The position numbers were made by a program, and so were the translations under genes. DNA of 10,964 nt, taken from positions 1-10,964 of the forward strand of contig JAJSZO010000077.1 of the NCBI GenBank assembly GCA_030262795.1, read 5' to 3'. How positions within the stretch are numbered: position 1 is the stretch's first letter; every line of letters starts with the position of its first letter. The notes beneath the pieces are model-generated. The model ran no database searches. It was not told where the DNA came from and worked only from the letters and a program-made list of their open reading frames with translations. Below, piece after piece: positions 1 through 7,272 of this stretch. The DNA is from Deltaproteobacteria bacterium (GTDB lineage: Bacteria > Desulfobacterota > Desulfobacteria > Desulfobacterales > ETH-SRB1).

Positions 1-389
1 AGGACTAACAGCTTGTTAGCAAAACGGCCGTTAAAGCCACGGGAAGTGATTGCCCATTTGTTCGCATCAATCCTCGCCACCTGGAGCCCCGGTACCATGC
101 GTAGTGCTTCAGGAATGCTTGTGGCGCCGGAGCGCCGGATGTCCTGATTTGTAATGACAAAGATAGCTGCAGCGGCCTCTGACACTTTTTGTGCCTTTTT
201 GGACACTGAGGTAATTTCGAGGTTCATCAGGTCATCAAAAGTCAATTTCGATAATTCAGCCATTTCCAGGGCCAGGGTTTTTTCCCTTGACAAGAGATAG
301 GATTGGGCATGGCCCGAAATCGGAACAAACAAAAAGAAAAATGCCCAAATAGCCGGAAATAGTTTAGAGCTTCTGTACATCTTGCTCAT
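1..389 (-). CDS. TonB-dependent receptor, N-terminal part (runs off the left edge)
   Basis: This is the start of an outer-membrane TonB-dependent receptor; 129 codons are visible and the frame is open to the window edge. Residues 1-25 form a signal peptide (a hydrophobic run ending SGHAQ). A short linker containing LTFDDLMNLEITSVSKK is typical of the segment before the plug. The plug follows, with AAAIFVITNQDIRRSGA, IPEALRMVPGLQV and SRGFNGRFANKLLV, which are hallmark plug-domain motifs. The barrel and the substrate-determining part lie outside the window, so the ligand is unknown. The ATG at 389 is preferred over the one at 380 because GAGG lies about 7 nt upstream of it. The start overlaps the end of the kinase gene by 26 nt, so the receptor is probably translationally coupled to it. 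Receptors of this type next to DUF4154 proteins and sensor proteins are a recurring arrangement. Confidence 0.9.
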   Translation of the reverse strand, partial: MSKMYRSSKLFPAIWAFFFLFVPISGHAQSYLLSREKTLALEMAELSKLTFDDLMNLEITSVSKKAQKVSEAAAAIFVITNQDIRRSGATSIPEALRMVPGLQVARIDANKWAITSRGFNGRFANKLLV

Positions 390-3291
390 AGAGAACCCTC
401 ACAACTCCCTTCAGCCTTTCAAACTCCTGTTCAAGCTTTGCGACAAGACCGGGGGCGCTGTCGAGCTTGCCGTTTGTTCCTGCCAGTTCTATCTCATGGG
501 CTGCTTGTCGCATGGTTTCGGCTCCGACAGTGGCTGATGCCCCCTTGATCTTGTGTCCCTGACCTCGTATGACTGCGGCGTCATTCTCCTTAATCCCTTG
601 TTTCAGCTCTTCCAACTGGACAGGAATATCTTCTATAAACATAGCGATAATCTCGTTTAATAGATTTTTGTCCCCACCCGCTCGTTCCAGCAGGGCTGAC
701 CTGTCAAAAACGTCCGCTTCAACGAGTTGCGTCTCAACAGTTGCGGCGGGCTTGACAGGTTCGGCAGAATCTGAAATCTGCCTTTCAATAACTTCAATTA
801 CCTCCTCGGGGTTGACCGGCTTGGACACGTAGTCGTCCATTCCGGCATCAATACACTCTTGCCTGTGTCCCGCCATAGCGTGTGCGGTCATAGCGATGAT
901 CGGAACATGTTCCGGTCGATCTGAAAGCTGAAAGCTGAAAGCTGAAAGCTTGTCGGAAGAAGCTGCGTCTTTTGCTTTGAGCTTTGAGCTTCGAGCTTTA
1001 AACTCTAAGCTTTCAGCCTTGAACTCTTCTTCTCTTTTCCTGATTTCTCTTGTTGCTTCCAGCCCATCCATCACCGGCATCTGCACGTCCATAAACACAA
1101 GATCGTAAGGAATCATCTCAAGGGCATTGACCGCCTCCTTACCATTGGCCACGGCATCGGCGTGGTATCCTATCTTCTTAAAAATCGTCAGGGCCACTTT
1201 CTGGTTGACTATGTTGTCTTCGGCGAGGAGGATTCGAACCTTCTGTTTCCGGCACTCTGAAATAGTGTGTCTTGTAACAATTGGCCTCGAAACCTTGGCC
1301 GCAACGTCTGTCGGCAAACCGACGGCTGTTCTGATGCACTCATAAAGCTGCGAGCGTTTGACCGGTTTGGTGAGGTAGGCGGCAAAGCCGATCTCCTTTG
1401 CCCTTTTGGCATCGCCACGTTGACCAATGGAGGCAAGCATGATCAGAATGGTAGTTTTAAGATCAGGATTTTCCTTGATCTTGTGTCCAAGAGTCTCTCC
1501 TTCCATTTCCGACATCTGCATATCAACTATGGCAAGGTGAAAGGGGTTTCCCGCGGATGCCGCCCGGCGGAGCTTATCCAAAGCCTCTGAGCCGTTTGAT
1601 GCCTCATCAAATACACAGCCGCACAATTTCAACTGCTCTCTTAATACTTGCCGGTTTGTGGCATTGTCATCCACTATCAGGATATGTTTGTCCTCTATCT
1701 CTATTTCTCCGGAAACCACGCATTCGGCTTCATGCCCTTCCAACTGCTTCTCAAAGACCGCCGTGAACCAGAATGTTGACCCCTTTCCCTCTTCGCTCTC
1801 CACACCGATTTGGCCGCTCATCATCCCGGCAAGCTGCTTTGATATGCTTAGCCCTAACCCTGTGCCGCCGTAATTGCGGGTCGTGGATGCATCCACCTGT
1901 GAAAACGCCTTAAACAACACATTCATCCGGTCTGCAGGAATCCCGATGCCGGTATCCGAAACAGAGAAGCGCACTGTCACATGTGTGTTGTCTTCTTCCT
2001 GCACACCGGCGTGGATCACCACTTCGCCCTGTTCGGTAAACTTGATGGCATTGCCTGAAAGATTGACTAGGATCTGGCGCAACCGGCCTGGGTCGCCCCG
2101 AACAAGGGCCGGAAGGTCGTGGTCGATTACACAAGCGAGTTCAAGCCCTTTGCTGTTGGCTGTGATTGCCAATGTATCAGTCGCGTCTTCGAGAGTTGTT
2201 CTCAGGTCAAAATCAAGTATCTCAAGGTCGAGTTTTCTCGCCTCTATCTTCGAAAAATCAAGGATCTGGTTGATTACTCCGAGGAGGGCGTCACCGCTGT
2301 TGCGAACGATTTCGGCATACTCACGCTGTTCCGCGGTCAACTCAGTCTCCAACAAGAGCCCGGTCATACCGATCACCCCGTTCATGGGTGTCCGGATCTC
2401 GTGGCTCATGTTGGCGAGAAACTCGCTCTTGGCCTGGTTGGCGTCGTGGGCGGAAATGGCCAATTGATTAGCATGTTCTACGGCATGTTCTAACCGGCGG
2501 TTCGCCTCCTTGATCTGCTTATTGGCTTGTTTTAGCGTATCTGTGCTTTCCCGCAGCCCTTCCTCTGCTTTGTCCCTCTCTTTTTCCCGGATATGAATCC
2601 GGTCCAGCATTTCATTAAAACCATCGTACAGAACACCGATTTCATCGGATCCGGTCTTTTCGAGACGAATTGAATATTCTCCATCACGCGAGATCTTCTT
2701 TGTGACGTCGGCCAGCTTCAGGATCGGGTCGGATAATACTTTCTGAAGCCTGATAGCGAGAAAACAGGAAAAGAGAATCATCCCGGCCATCAGTGACAAC
2801 ATTCTGAACAAGTGGTTATTGATCTTATCATCCAACAGACTGGTGGAGGCGTATAAGTAAATTGTTCCATATTCCCGGTCATTATAGATTATTGGCTCTA
2901 CCACATGTAAATAGCCATCTTTAAATCCCTTTGAAATCTCTTGAAGTGGCAGATGCGGCAATTGCTGCATGTTGGCACTGCCTGATCTCTTATAAGCAGC
3001 AAATGCAACTCCCCTGTTATCATAAATACAGCCACTCACAATATTAGGTATGGCCTGAAGCTTTCTTAAAATCTCTTCTGCACCACCTCTATCTTCAAAA
3101 GCCAGGGGTGTCACACAATATTCGCCTGTCAGCCTGGCGCTCATAGTTGTGTTGTGCACCATATCTTCCTTCAACTGCTTAATATCGTTTAAGATAATGA
3201 AGCTGAATCCCGGTACCATGCCCGCCAATAACACAAAAAGCATAATACCGATCAGTTTAGTTCTAATGGATAGATTTTGCAGGATTCTCAT
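364..3291 (-). CDS. Hybrid sensor histidine kinase with CHASE8-like sensor, two receivers and HPt
   Basis: This 975-residue inner-membrane phosphorelay kinase shows these parts in order. TM1 is at about 12-34. The periplasmic sensor spans about 35-158 and resembles CHASE8 (YCVTPLAFEDRGGAEEIL, then an IYDNRG strand). TM2 is at about 161-181, HAMP at about 182-235 and a coiled coil at about 236-285. HisKA has its phosphoacceptor H297 in NMSHEIRTPMNG. The HATPase has an N box at N410/N414, G1 DTGIGIP at 446-452 and G2 GGTGLGL at 475-481. REC1 (about 536-655) has D541/D542, acceptor D590 and K642. REC2 (about 685-838) has E691/D692, acceptor D735 and K824. HPt (about 862-965) has H913 in GHKIKGASA. 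All key residues are present, so the full relay looks functional. REC2 carries an abnormal low-complexity insertion at about 753-795. The ATG at 3291 follows GAGG by 7 nt and overlaps the upstream stop as ATGA. No DNA-binding response regulator is adjacent, so the final output is unknown. Confidence 0.95.
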   Translation of the reverse strand: MRILQNLSIRTKLIGIMLFVLLAGMVPGFSFIILNDIKQLKEDMVHNTTMSARLTGEYCVTPLAFEDRGGAEEILRKLQAIPNIVSGCIYDNRGVAFAAYKRSGSANMQQLPHLPLQEISKGFKDGYLHVVEPIIYNDREYGTIYLYASTSLLDDKINNHLFRMLSLMAGMILFSCFLAIRLQKVLSDPILKLADVTKKISRDGEYSIRLEKTGSDEIGVLYDGFNEMLDRIHIREKERDKAEEGLRESTDTLKQANKQIKEANRRLEHAVEHANQLAISAHDANQAKSEFLANMSHEIRTPMNGVIGMTGLLLETELTAEQREYAEIVRNSGDALLGVINQILDFSKIEARKLDLEILDFDLRTTLEDATDTLAITANSKGLELACVIDHDLPALVRGDPGRLRQILVNLSGNAIKFTEQGEVVIHAGVQEEDNTHVTVRFSVSDTGIGIPADRMNVLFKAFSQVDASTTRNYGGTGLGLSISKQLAGMMSGQIGVESEEGKGSTFWFTAVFEKQLEGHEAECVVSGEIEIEDKHILIVDDNATNRQVLREQLKLCGCVFDEASNGSEALDKLRRAASAGNPFHLAIVDMQMSEMEGETLGHKIKENPDLKTTILIMLASIGQRGDAKRAKEIGFAAYLTKPVKRSQLYECIRTAVGLPTDVAAKVSRPIVTRHTISECRKQKVRILLAEDNIVNQKVALTIFKKIGYHADAVANGKEAVNALEMIPYDLVFMDVQMPVMDGLEATREIRKREEEFKAESLEFKARSSKLKAKDAASSDKLSAFSFQLSDRPEHVPIIAMTAHAMAGHRQECIDAGMDDYVSKPVNPEEVIEVIERQISDSAEPVKPAATVETQLVEADVFDRSALLERAGGDKNLLNEIIAMFIEDIPVQLEELKQGIKENDAAVIRGQGHKIKGASATVGAETMRQAAHEIELAGTNGKLDSAPGLVAKLEQEFERLKGVVRVLYEQDVQKL
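921..950. repeat. Heptanucleotide tandem array CTGAAAG x4
   Basis: On the plus strand the unit CTGAAAG occurs four times perfectly (921-927, 928-934, 935-941, 942-948), followed by CT. It lies inside the kinase gene. The unit length of 7 is not a multiple of 3, so the encoded peptide has a 7-residue period (21 bp). The array faces a second, diverged array at 974-1029 in opposite orientation. Confidence 0.95.
974..1029. repeat. Degenerate heptanucleotide array, inverted relative to 921-950
   Basis: Eight consecutive 7-mers are visible on the plus strand: GCTTTGA, GCTTTGA, GCTTCGA, GCTTTAA, ACTCTAA, GCTTTCA, GCCTTGA and ACTCTTC. Most are one or two changes from GCTTTGA or GCTTTCA, which is the reverse complement of the CTGAAAG-type unit. 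The 10-mer CTGAAAGCTT at 942-951 is exactly reverse complementary to AAGCTTTCAG at 1007-1016, so the two arrays could pair as a hairpin. The higher divergence suggests this array is older than the perfect one. Confidence 0.85.
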
Positions 3292-3917
3292 TGAGATACC
3301 TCGCCCGGTTTCACGATTCTTGCTGCTTTCAGCAAAAGATAACTCATGGATAGTCCCGATTCTCGGATCGCCTTTTCATTAACCTCAAATCGGATCAGAT
3401 TATCAAGGGTGTAGAAATTCATGAGACCCCCGTTTTCCGCAAAACCTTTTGCGTCACCGATGGTGAGTATAGGTTTGTCTCGTGTAAGCGATATAATTTT
3501 GTAAAATTCATTTTTTTCTGATTCCGAGACAAATAAGAGATGGCAGCCCACAAGCTCATTCACATTGCAGATGTAGATGATTTTCACTTTCTTATCCCGG
3601 ATTTTCCGGGTTGAATAGATTGTATCAAGCTTTGTGCCAAATGGGTTCTTGCCGATAACAGCAATGATAAAAGGCTGTAGTTTATCATTGATTGCCGCTT
3701 CGGGCGGCCATTCAACAAACCGCGTGAATCGCTCAAGAAAAATGGCTTTTATGGTATATGCATCCAGATTTTGAGCAAATATGCCGGATGGGAGAAACAG
3801 GTGGAAAATAGCAATAACAAAACAAACATTCCTGATTACATGGGGACATTGTGAAAACGCAGGTATCCTGCAACATTTCCTGACCGCACCGAACAAATTA
3901 TGTTTTGTACTTTTCAT
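3288..3917 (-). CDS. YfiR/DUF4154-family periplasmic protein
   Basis: This 209-residue secreted protein resembles the YfiR (DUF4154) family. A long n-region is followed by a hydrophobic segment at about 29-46 and a likely signal peptidase site after SGIFA (A48). The mature part starts YTIKAIFLERFTRFVEWP, the usual opening of the family, and continues with IIAVIGKNPFG and, near the end, GLMNFYTLDNLIRFEVNEKA and SGLSMSYLLLKAARIV. C117 and C125 in the mature domain match the position of a conserved disulphide-forming pair in YfiR relatives. In Pseudomonas, YfiR binds and represses the sensor of the diguanylate cyclase YfiN from the periplasm. Here the stop overlaps the kinase start as ATGA, which suggests that the CHASE8-like sensor of that kinase is the partner (inference). 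The chosen ATG has no clear Shine-Dalgarno sequence, so the exact start is uncertain. Confidence 0.87.
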   Translation of the reverse strand: MKSTKHNLFGAVRKCCRIPAFSQCPHVIRNVCFVIAIFHLFLPSGIFAQNLDAYTIKAIFLERFTRFVEWPPEAAINDKLQPFIIAVIGKNPFGTKLDTIYSTRKIRDKKVKIIYICNVNELVGCHLLFVSESEKNEFYKIISLTRDKPILTIGDAKGFAENGGLMNFYTLDNLIRFEVNEKAIRESGLSMSYLLLKAARIVKPGEVSQ

Positions 3918-4076
3918 CTAAAAATTTTGCGGGAAAATGGGGTCTACTTAAGCGCCGATGCATCCCGTACGGCTGCGTTGCGAAAGCTCGGAATATCCTG
4001 ATATTCCTGCGCTTTCGCGCCTTGTCAAACGGGCGCCTCAACACTTAAAATTGCGAACTTATTTTTGTGCGAACCC
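3918..4076. other. Intergenic region between the lipase and the YfiR operon
   Basis: This gap holds a strong palindrome (3980-4018). On the minus strand a perfect TTGACA hexamer (4023-4028 on the plus strand) could serve as a -35 box for the yfiR-like operon, but no good -10 lies 16-18 nt downstream, because the palindrome occupies that place. No convincing Shine-Dalgarno sequence precedes the yfiR-like start. No T-tract follows the hairpin on either strand, so it does not look like an intrinsic terminator. Confidence 0.5.
3980..4018. repeat. REP-like palindrome
   Basis: GCGAAAGC (3980-3987) pairs with GCTTTCGC (4011-4018), and GGAATATC (3990-3997) pairs with GATATTCC (4000-4007). A 2/3-nt internal bulge separates the two stems and the tip is CT. 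An outer CCCGT (3964-3968) can pair with ACGGG (4029-4033), so the unit may be about 70 bp long. The shape, extragenic position and lack of coding content fit a repetitive extragenic palindrome or a small MITE. Multiple genomic copies cannot be tested here. Confidence 0.7.
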
Positions 4077-5396
4077 TTACTTGGATCGTTCAACAAATTT
4101 CATAATATCATCTTTATATTTTTTAACGACAAAGCAACCCAGTTCCGAAAGGTTACGGTGTTCCGTAAAGTCATAGTCCAATTTCGCCGTGCTGAATTGG
4201 GGATCAAACGAGAAGGTGCCCTTAGCGAACAAGTTACGCAAAAAACCAGGCTTGTTGTAAGGTTTATTTTGTGCGAAATCGTCGAACTCATCGTAAGATT
4301 TTAGTTTAATATAGAGAATGTCGGGAATGCCCTCCGGTCCGTCAATAACGTGCAACGGTTTGTTTACCTCATTTAGTTGGTCGATTACTTGTTCACCCAG
4401 CGCCGTGTGAATATGATGCCTTTTAAGAAGTGTTGTCAAACCATGATAATCCTGATTGGAACTGGTATCGTCTTTTTCTTCCTTATCGTGTTCCGCATCA
4501 ACAACGATGATATACCCGCATCCTCTGTTAATAAGTGATTCTATGCCTAAATTGTTATAGAAACCGCCATCCGAGAGATCCAAATGATGTGTTTCAGATA
4601 CATTTGCCCGGCTTTTAACCTCTTTGGCATAATTTACCACTTCTCGGCTAAGACCAAATCCCGCCACTTCACCGCCTAATGCAGGAAGGTGAAATGCAAC
4701 CGCTGCCCCGGAAATGGCGATAGCATCACGAATTCTCAGCGGTTTTTCACGTGCCATCAAATCCTTGGAATGAATGTAGCCCAGAGATCTTGATCCTGAA
4801 TAGAGTTTTGTCATCTCGAAACATTCCTGGGTAACACTAAAACTATCAGGGCTGCGATAATTGACAGTACCGTTAGCGATAAGAAACGGTCTATCTTTCT
4901 CCTTAATCATTGTTTTGTCAGCCATGGGTATATAGCGTGATTTCTGACCGTGCTCCCTCAGGAATGTTTTAGCAAGGAGCCTACCGAAAATATTGCTGAT
5001 ATAATTTATATTCTTTCTGGAAAGAACGGCTTCCTGTATGACTCTTGCAGGGTTGGGCAATAAAGACTCGAATCCTTCTTCAATCAAGTTCGGATGGGTA
5101 GGAATATCATGAAAAAACCACCCCAGGTCATTGGACATTGAAAAAGGGGTCGCTATCCATGAGCCCCCCGACACTGAAGAAAGATAATCAATTTTACCGA
5201 TCACGCCAATTTCGAAAAGCCCCTTAAGAATGCCGTAGTTATAAATGGCGGATCTGTAGCCTCCGCCAGATAATGTCAGGCCTAATGTGTGCTCCTGCTT
5301 CCCTTTTTGGTTGATAATCTTTTTCTCAGGCCATCTCTGAGAAACATGGGCACCAATTTCTCCAAAAGCGGGATTATATTTCGTTCTGTAAGCCAT
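4077..5396 (-). CDS. Patatin/cPLA2-like phospholipase
   Basis: This is a predicted serine lipase or phospholipase of the patatin/cytosolic PLA2 fold, about 439 residues long. The oxyanion-hole motif LTLSGGGYRSA is at 43-52 (numbered from the upstream ATG at 5402). The nucleophile is S78 in SSVSGGSW, a variant of GxSxG in which the first Gly is Ser. The catalytic Asp is D278 in LSDGGFYNNLG. GGGYR and SGGSW are closer to cPLA2-like proteins than to classical patatins. No signal peptide or membrane segment is visible, so it is probably cytoplasmic unless exported by another route. The second ATG (5396) is preferred as start: AAGGAGG abuts the ATG at 5402 directly but sits 6 nt before 5396. It lies about 115 bp downstream of the AsmA-like gene, on the same strand. 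It could act on membrane phospholipids or as an effector-type lipase; the context favours the former only weakly. Confidence 0.88.
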   Translation of the reverse strand: MAYRTKYNPAFGEIGAHVSQRWPEKKIINQKGKQEHTLGLTLSGGGYRSAIYNYGILKGLFEIGVIGKIDYLSSVSGGSWIATPFSMSNDLGWFFHDIPTHPNLIEEGFESLLPNPARVIQEAVLSRKNINYISNIFGRLLAKTFLREHGQKSRYIPMADKTMIKEKDRPFLIANGTVNYRSPDSFSVTQECFEMTKLYSGSRSLGYIHSKDLMAREKPLRIRDAIAISGAAVAFHLPALGGEVAGFGLSREVVNYAKEVKSRANVSETHHLDLSDGGFYNNLGIESLINRGCGYIIVVDAEHDKEEKDDTSSNQDYHGLTTLLKRHHIHTALGEQVIDQLNEVNKPLHVIDGPEGIPDILYIKLKSYDEFDDFAQNKPYNKPGFLRNLFAKGTFSFDPQFSTAKLDYDFTEHRNLSELGCFVVKKYKDDIMKFVERSK

Positions 5397-5411
5397 TGTC
5401 ATCCTCCTTAA
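5397..5411 (-). promoter_or_regulatory. Ribosome binding site deciding the lipase start
   Basis: The minus strand reads AAGGAGG directly followed by ATGACAATG. The first ATG would have no spacer, whereas the second has 6 nt, so initiation at 5396 is favoured. Confidence 0.7.
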
Positions 5412-5511
5412 TTTTTAAACAACAGTTATCTTGGTACGACCCCATTCCATCCATTCCCCGTTCCTTGCTCATTCATAAAACAATTTTTTTTTGCTTCCCG
5501 GAATTGTATTT

Positions 5512-7272
5512 CTATAAAGGCAGCTTCATTGCACCCGAACCACTTTTCCGGGAGCGTTTGAACAGTTCATCTCCAAAATGAGAGCGTGCCATCAGCTCGC
5601 TGCCAATGGAGCCGAGACCGCCTATAGTGGTCTCCAAATCAGCCATGGACCCACCCACTTTTTCCTGAATGACTAACAGGAGTCTTTTTTCAAATTGGAC
5701 AGCTTGCGCCTTTACTTGTTTTTTCACAGCATCTTTTAGCACGTTGTCAAGGTTTGAGCTGAGTTTCAAGTCATAATCTTGTATTGTACCCGAAATCTCA
5801 GACTTAAGGTCAAAGGCTTTTATGTCAGAAATTACAGAGAAGAGGGCTTTCATCAAACTATTCGTATCCTCCTCATTCGGGGTGCCCATATTCACGGATT
5901 TAAGAACAATCAAAGAGTTTGCCTTGAGTGTTTCTCCGGCAATGGTCACCCTTGCCTCAAGATCTGCTGTCGCCCTTTTTAACACAATAGGCAACTCTGC
6001 ATCAGAAGAAAGATCCATATCAGATACGTCATATCCTCGAATCAAAATATTGGCCGTGTCTTTCGCGGAGAATGGATCTACGTGATTCAATGAACCATCA
6101 ATTTTTAATGAGGCAATGCCCGTTAAGTTCACACCTGCAACTTCGTACATAAGGGGCGCACCCAAAATATCCTGATCGGGTGTAATATTTCGTACCTGGC
6201 CCTTAACCAAACCTGCCGGGATCTCTATTGCGACATGGGCTATTTGAATGAGAAAATCAGGATACGCCTCCTGCTCTTTGAATCTGACATCGACACCTTT
6301 CCCACGCGTTGGTTTAACTACTTCTCTACCATGCTTTCTTTCTTTCACTCGTTCCAGAATGGGCCCTAATTTCTTATACCAGTTCAGAAAGGTCTCTGTC
6401 CAATTTCCGACTTTCTTTCCAAAAAACAGCCGGCTTGCATTCGCCAGGCCCTCCGGGGAAGGGCTGTATTTTTCCTTTAGCCGACGGAGATCTTCCTGTG
6501 GCGCCTTTTTCACTTCAGCCATCCGTTTTCGGAGGGAAGTCATATTTTGGCCAAGCTCTTTTTGTGCAGTCTTAATGAGGTCCAAATCCCTGCTTAATTC
6601 CTTTTGGAGGGTCAACACTTCACGAGCACCGCCAAGAATTCCTTCAAGGCCTCGTTGTTTTCCGGATTTTAAACGATTGATCTTTTTTTGATATTCTCCT
6701 AATTTGTTTTTATCCGGCAGTTGTGCCAGTCGGCTCTGCCATTTTTCCTTCTCCGTTTGGAGGTCCCCTCGAAACGATGCAATCAGTTCAAGGGACTGAA
6801 GCTTTTCTTTTTGAAGAATTTCTTTCACATCAGGAATCTTGAAGGACGGCCACTTCATTTTTTCCTCTGATGATTCTTTTGAAACCACTGGGATACGGGA
6901 ACGTTTTTCAGAAATCGCACCGGATGTCTTTCGAGGTGTGTTTAGTTTTACTCCCTCCAGTGTCATTTCCTTAAAGATTACCTTTCGACGCAGCAACTTA
7001 GCTCCTTCCAGTGATAAGGCCACGCGATCTACTTGAAATGCATTGGTCATGGGAGCATCAGGATTTGCCACCTCAAGTCCTGTTAAGAACAAGCCCAAAG
7101 GGAAAATAGAAAGATCCGCATCTGCAAGCTCCACTTTGGCTTTCACCAATTTAGTGCCTTTGCTTTCAATGATTTTTTTGACGGCTACATCCACAAAAAG
7201 GAACCATGCCACGATTACGAATAACAGCAGTACAACAAAGGTGATCAAACCCTGCCAGCGAATCCACTTCAT
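5512..7272 (-). CDS. AsmA-like single-pass membrane protein, TIGR03545 type
   Basis: This 586-residue protein has one N-terminal membrane helix (about 9-28), and the rest is probably periplasmic. Residues of about 29-115 resemble the N-terminal module of AsmA-type proteins (SIFPLGLFLTGLEVANP, then VDRVALSLEGAKLLRRKVIFKEM, a typical strand pattern). A charged helical or coiled-coil section spans about 150-270. Residues of about 340-510 return to beta-rich AsmA-like sequence (LTGIASLKIDGSLNH, FDLKSEISGTIQDYDLKLSS). I recognise it as matching the conserved protein family TIGR03545, known to form a two-gene pair with TIGR03546 in some outer-membrane bacteria; the function is not established. The ATG at 7272 overlaps the stop of the partner gene as ATGA, and GAGGTG lies just upstream. 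Related AsmA/TamB proteins bridge the envelope and help move phospholipids. A similar role here is inference. Confidence 0.8.
   Translation of the reverse strand: MKWIRWQGLITFVVLLLFVIVAWFLFVDVAVKKIIESKGTKLVKAKVELADADLSIFPLGLFLTGLEVANPDAPMTNAFQVDRVALSLEGAKLLRRKVIFKEMTLEGVKLNTPRKTSGAISEKRSRIPVVSKESSEEKMKWPSFKIPDVKEILQKEKLQSLELIASFRGDLQTEKEKWQSRLAQLPDKNKLGEYQKKINRLKSGKQRGLEGILGGAREVLTLQKELSRDLDLIKTAQKELGQNMTSLRKRMAEVKKAPQEDLRRLKEKYSPSPEGLANASRLFFGKKVGNWTETFLNWYKKLGPILERVKERKHGREVVKPTRGKGVDVRFKEQEAYPDFLIQIAHVAIEIPAGLVKGQVRNITPDQDILGAPLMYEVAGVNLTGIASLKIDGSLNHVDPFSAKDTANILIRGYDVSDMDLSSDAELPIVLKRATADLEARVTIAGETLKANSLIVLKSVNMGTPNEEDTNSLMKALFSVISDIKAFDLKSEISGTIQDYDLKLSSNLDNVLKDAVKKQVKAQAVQFEKRLLLVIQEKVGGSMADLETTIGGLGSIGSELMARSHFGDELFKRSRKSGSGAMKLPL

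Larger units (their letters stand above)
907..1029 (-). other. Low-complexity insertion in the second receiver domain
   Basis: This stretch encodes kinase residues of about 755-795, between helix 3 (ATREIRKRE) and strand 4 (VPIIAMTAH) of the second receiver. In ordinary receivers this loop is only a few residues long. Here it is about 40 residues rich in K, S, E, F and L (for example EFKAESLEFKARSSKLKAK and KLSAFSFQLSD). The DNA beneath it is made of degenerate 7-bp repeats. The reading frame stays open through it and the catalytic residues on both sides are intact, so the domain is probably still folded with a loop protruding. An effect on signalling is possible but cannot be read from the sequence. 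Confidence 0.8.

Noticed and set aside
921..1029. CRISPR array
   Set aside because: The units are contiguous 7-mers without spacers and lie in frame inside a kinase gene.
1874..2467. Long open frame on the plus strand opposite the kinase catalytic region (197 codons)
   Set aside because: It lies entirely antisense to conserved HisKA and HATPase sequence and has no recognisable domain; a shadow frame.
3980..4028. Sigma-70 promoter using the perfect TTGACA at 4023-4028
   Set aside because: At 16-18 nt downstream only hexamers such as AATATC or ATATCA are found, so the -35 match alone is not enough to call a promoter.
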